DNA of 64,000 bases, from NCBI RefSeq assembly GCF_020080835.1, contig NC_058164.1, positions 10,300,142 to 10,364,141 on the forward strand, given 5' to 3'. Position 1 is the first letter of the stretch; the number at the start of each line of letters is the position of its first letter. This stretch comes from Cotesia glomerata (Eukaryota > Arthropoda > Insecta > Hymenoptera > Braconidae). A program made the translations under genes and the position numbers. Shown piece by piece: positions 59,435-64,000 of the stretch. The notes under the pieces are model-generated. The model had not been told where the DNA came from and made no database searches. It saw only the letters and a program-made list of their open reading frames with translations.

Positions 59435-59716
59435 CCACGGAAAGAAATTTTCTTTAAAAATTACCGTTAAATTCACTGTAATTGTGGGACATAATGCGGC
59501 TTTTTTATTTCTTACTATTTTTGAAAAAAAATTTACGAAAAAATTAATTTATTTTATAGTGGACTTCATAAAATTTACGGTAGACTACGGTAAAATTTGT
59601 TGAAAAATTATTTAAAAATTCTCTCACTTACCGATAAATGATTAGGTCGTACCATCTGTCCCACAATTGCCGTGAATTTAACGGTAATTTTTAAAGAAAA
59701 TTTTTTTCACTGTGTA
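59435..59716. mobile_element. foldback MITE
   Basis: The arms aaattaccgttaaattcac and gtgaatttaacggtaattt mirror each other, with ends ccacggaaagaaattttc and aaaatttttttcactgtg. Confidence 0.65.
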
Positions 59717-61082
59717 TATTACTTGGAAGAAATGATTGTAAGCGGTCATCGAGAACTTTCGATATTAAAAGGTGACCTAAAATAACAAAAACAATGATTA
59801 TAAGACTGAAATGAATTTTTATAATAAAATTTTTAACTTATTGCTGTAAGTGACATAATCTTGTTTGAAAACAGTACAGTGCTTTGGAGGATGGAAATTC
59901 TTCCATGGTGAATTTTCTGCTCACTCAAGAGCTTGAATTGATTGATTAGACAATTTACTTATTGAATTATAAAAAATGAATATCTGTAAAGAAGATTGAA
60001 ATTTTTTTTCGATTGACATACATGGATAAATGACAGTGTTGATGTTATATTCGATAAAATAAAGCATATTACATAGAAAAGTTGTCAGTGAGTTGCGAGA
60101 AGAGACCCTCGGTAATAAATTGATTTCTAAAACAATTTAATTAACATTTATCAATAAGCGTAGATCATTAGCAAATCGAATATATCTGTTTTTAATTTTA
60201 TGCTTATTTATGATAACATTTATAAATTATAATAAATTAAGTAAAATTTGAACAGATTTAATAACGAAGAATTATATTTAATAATTTAGTCTATTTGTTG
60301 CGGGAAAATTAAATGAAGTTGTGTTTTGTGAGATCAAATACGACGAGTGGTAGAGATGAAGAGAGAATTGCTGGACAACGTTTGCCGGTTTAATGAGTTT
60401 CATAACGGGCCAATGAAATTTTCCTGACAAAACGAAAGTTCATTACGAGCTGCGAATGGGGCATCAAGGCAACCACAAAACGCTTGGCCATCTGTGAGTT
60501 TTATATGAAATAATCGTTTTATAAATGATGAAAAAGATTCAAAAATTATTTTATTCTCTCCCTCTCCCTTTTAGTGTTATATCACATTGTAGTCTATGTC
60601 TATGTCTATGCATATGAATACCATACGCCTTAGGGGACTCTGGTACAAAGCATTCCTGATCATTTTAACAATCAATATCAAAATATGATTTCTATTTGGT
60701 ACATTGGAATACATTTATTTGAATGTTAAATTGAATCTGCAAAAAATACAAGCCCGTAATGAAATTTTATAATATGGTCTGATATTTCCATGTAAAATTT
60801 TTGATATTTCTTGTTATGACTTAATGTGCCCATATATAAAAATTTTCGACGGGGGGCGCGTGATCCCTGACTCGATTCCATACAAAAACGTTAATTATTA
60901 GGTATTGAGTTATAAAATAAAAATCATTTTCTTTACTTTCTTAAAGAAGCCGATTTAATCTCGAATTTCGTTTAATGAATTAGTTAACTTTTGTTTTATA
61001 TAACATGTTGATTGACGTATACATTTAATCAGTTTTCTTTTATTATTAAACAAAGTCTTGAACTGGTAGTAGATTTAGCTTG

Positions 61083-61306
61083 ATTTAAGAAAAAAAAATC
61101 ACGAACGAAGAAAGAAGATTATTTTAAAGAGTTTGATGATCTTGAATCAAATAAAAAATTTCTTGGATTTCAGGAAATTATTCTTAATTTAATTACATTT
61201 TAATTGATTCAAGAACTTTTTTTGGTGATTCTAGACAAGAAATATTCTTCAAATTAATTTCTTGCTCCAAAATTTTTTTTCTTGAATCAAGTTCATTTTT
61301 CATCCG
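61083..61306. mobile_element. degenerate TTGATTCAAG-type MITE
   Basis: Inverted gattcaag/cttgaatc units and end-like T/A-runs are present; the termini are eroded. Confidence 0.4.
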
Positions 61307-61994
61307 TGCCAATAAAAAGTATTATTATTAAATAATTATAATAAATTATTTTCTTATTTTCACATATGACCATATCTGAAATTTTTTTCACGGAAGTCAT
61401 GGCTGCAATAACTAATTATATTAAGTGAAGATGACTTATTACGAAATACATCACGGTTGTATTGTTCAAAAAGAAATATCGAATGTGACAAAGTATGTCG
61501 AAAGTAGAGGAATACAATATGATGGCCGCGTGACGAGAACTAATGTTTTTTTTTATTCTATGGAAACGAGAGTAAAAAATAGTTTTTCTAAAAAAAATTG
61601 AGAACTAACGGGTCTGGACGGTCCGCCTGAATATTTTGTTTGTTTTTATCGTTAAATTAATCTATCGACAATTTGACGTTGGGTGAAAAATGCGTTGCCA
61701 TTTTTGCACTCGCAGATTACGCGTACTCCCTTCATACTTCTCCTCTCCATAATATTTTTGATGTACTCTTTTATACACATATCTACATGCATATACTATA
61801 CCCTCTCACTCGTTGGACCCCGGCTAAAGCTATTAAAATTCATAACGCTGGACATACACTGACGGGTTAAAACGTAGAGTACGAGGGGCTCAAATGAAGT
61901 AACTGAATTTGCGGACTCGTGTGCGCCAACTCAAAAACAAGGGTCTCGGTCTTCGGCCCGCAGGCTGGATTTTGAATATGCATTGCTTCCTAGA

Positions 61995-61995
<1 letters not shown>

Positions 61996-62041
<46 letters not shown>
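61996..62041. repeat. (AT)n microsatellite
   Basis: A pure AT run followed by a short (TG) tract. Confidence 0.95.
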
Positions 62042-62052
<11 letters not shown>

Positions 62053-62059
62053 ATATGTA

Positions 62060-64000
62060 TACATATATGGGTAGACAGCATATGAGTGTACGGTTATATA
62101 CAATGGATCATGAAGCGACGTCGTCAAAACTCGCGCCCTTTCAATTATACATGACTTATAAAACGACTAGAGTATAAGTTACTTATCATAAGTGACATCG
62201 TGTAATTCTCTCTGTTAAAACCTTTGCTTTGGTCTTCGTGTAATTTTAAGGCAAATAATTAAAAAATTTCAAGTGCTTTGCATATTTTGGTCATTCATGT
62301 ATAAATTATGAGTGACCTTTTGTAATTATAATCATCGCTATAAATGTATGATGTTATTTTTTGTTAAAATAAAATATAATCTATCAAAAAGACATTGTAA
62401 ATTTTGTCGCTATATTTTATAACAATTTAACGATTATATATTTCATGGTATTGTACATAATTGTGTTGCTATTTGTCAGGGGAAATCCTTCGTTATTGAT
62501 AAATTATTTTCAAATATTAAATAATCAAATAATTGTATGCGATGTAATGACCAAACACGAATTTTATTGTGATCAATGAGTAAAAATAGCCGAACAAAAT
62601 AAATTGTCCAAAGAGGTAAAAATAATTGATTTTTTATTTTTCATTTCTTTCTTATACTAATTGATAACTAAATGAAAGTATTGATCATATTTTTTAATTG
62701 ATGGTAGATTCAATCATATTGAAATTACTAAAATTATTTTTTAATTATCGTGAAGATTTATAATTATTTTGTATTATAATAATTAATTATATTATAATTA
62801 TTTTATGAAGAAAATATGTATTGATTTAATGTTAGAAAAAAATGAATTTTTAACTTTTAGAGGTTGACGAAAATTGTTTTACCCTCTAAGCAAGCACGGT
62901 GGTAAATTTTTTGCCGGCAGTATCTGTAGGGGTTGTATTGAGTTTCAGTGTCGCACGTTTTATGGCAGCACTTACTCTTAGTACTACCAACAAGTTTTCA
63001 GCCAAATGCTCGGTAAAATATCGATGGATTTTTTACTCTTCATACATTTATTTCTTTCGTTGATAAATGTGTTTATTTACACGGTAATAATATTATAAAA
63101 AATTCATCAACGAAACAATAAATATTTATTCAATTCATTTCTATAAATTCATTTAATCATTTCTATTGTCAAATTCAAACATTTTGTTGATGAAAAATTT
63201 GAAATTTTAGTTATTATTTCTATGAATTAATTCAATCAGCAATCACAAAAATTTATATCATAAATTTAATTATTCATCTGATTAATTTTGTTTGTCTGTT
63301 TATTGAAAATAATGTTGTGAGCTCACTTTCTGATTATAGTATAGGTTAGGAATTGTATATGAGTTGGTATTTAAATAAATAAAATATTTATTGTTAATAT
63401 AAATTAAAGAATTCTTCAAGACTATTATCAGTATTGATTTATCATTTGATTATGTGTATATTTGTGTATTTGTATATGTAGTAATTTAATACGGTTATAA
63501 GGGTAAGTACAGAGAGTATATACGTGTTGAAACTTTCTAATTTACCACGCCACGATATCGTACCCGACAGCGCACTGTTATAATTACGGAGTAGCAATCA
63601 ATTAGTCCACCAATCATGCGTTGATTAAGAGGTCGATTGAAACGTAATGGGGCTGTAGGTGGTCAGTGATAATTAACGTTCGCGGAAACCGAATGCGTAC
63701 TGCATAAAATCAAATACAGGCCACTCCGGTTCAGGAAGCGAAACGTTCAATGTGTTGTCTCACTTTCGTTACTCTCCTACTCTCAATCATTGTTACCTAT
63801 ATTTACCACCCTATTTTCCCTACAGTTATAGTAGACTTTTAACAAACCAATTAAAATTTACAGCACTTATTAAATTTCAGTGAATTTAATTCATTACAAA
63901 AATAATAATAATAATATCGAGGTATTTTTTTAAATTATTTTTATATATATTTTCAATTGATTATATTTTTATTAATCTGTATTTTTGATGATTCACTTAT
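62060..64000. other. unassigned DNA
   Basis: I recognise no gene or repeat. Positions 63545-63735 stand out as GC-richer and free of repeats, with several ATTA/TAAT motifs at the edges. Confidence 0.4.

Overview
The window reads as AT-rich insect nuclear DNA. A hymenopteran, perhaps a parasitoid wasp, is my best guess, but that rests on the style of the repeats and not on a species-diagnostic gene. The only host gene I can support is at the left edge on the + strand: the last two exons of a PRD-class (paired-like, Q50) homeobox gene. The exon at 20-104 carries the end of the homeodomain, a 3.4 kb intron follows, and the terminal exon at 3516-3976 ends in an OAR-like motif. A ~950 bp tandem duplication (3311-4260 / 4261-5199) has copied the terminal exon together with its splice acceptor; the copy has an early stop.

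The other ~59 kb is intergenic or intronic and is dominated by mobile elements, many nested. Recognisable classes are: (1) about ten copies of a (CA/TG)n-carrying family with AACTTCCCGC and GCGGGAAGTT subterminal inverted repeats, a 3' hairpin, a CTAA end and insertion into T-runs, which looks like a non-autonomous Helentron (HINE, DINE-1-like) family; (2) two copies of an R1-clade non-LTR retrotransposon, one nearly full length but dead (16302-21909) and one 5'-truncated (55725-56465), both inside the CA tract of a HINE-like element; (3) a canonical-ended Helitron (38641-40851) carrying a 141-bp-period minisatellite; (4) DNA transposons with AGGGTG termini and TIRs up to ~1 kb, two of which keep different halves of what looks like one transposase family; (5) pogo-like remnants with a PHD-type zinc finger; (6) a piggyBac-like MITE, a tRNA-headed SINE with a 15-bp target duplication, a Penelope-like inverted pair with a hammerhead-like core, and many foldback MITEs.

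Layout: 1-5.2 kb homeobox gene end and duplicated exon; 5.2-10.8 kb quiet apart from a LINE tail; 10.8-15.9 kb foldbacks, piggyBac MITE, SINE, pogo remnant; 16.0-23.2 kb a four-level nest (pogo-like element > HINE > R1-like LINE > Penelope-like foldback); 23.2-29.1 kb a large tRNA-ended hairpin and AT microsatellites; 29.2-35.2 kb nested MITEs and HINEs; 35.3-43.8 kb long-TIR transposon, Helitron, second long-TIR transposon; 44-56.7 kb HINE-rich cluster with CTTGGCC-rich repeats; 56.7-64 kb mostly unassigned, with one HINE and some MITEs. No protein in the repeat part is intact, so its interest lies in how the elements use each other, notably LINEs that insert into microsatellites carried by another transposon.
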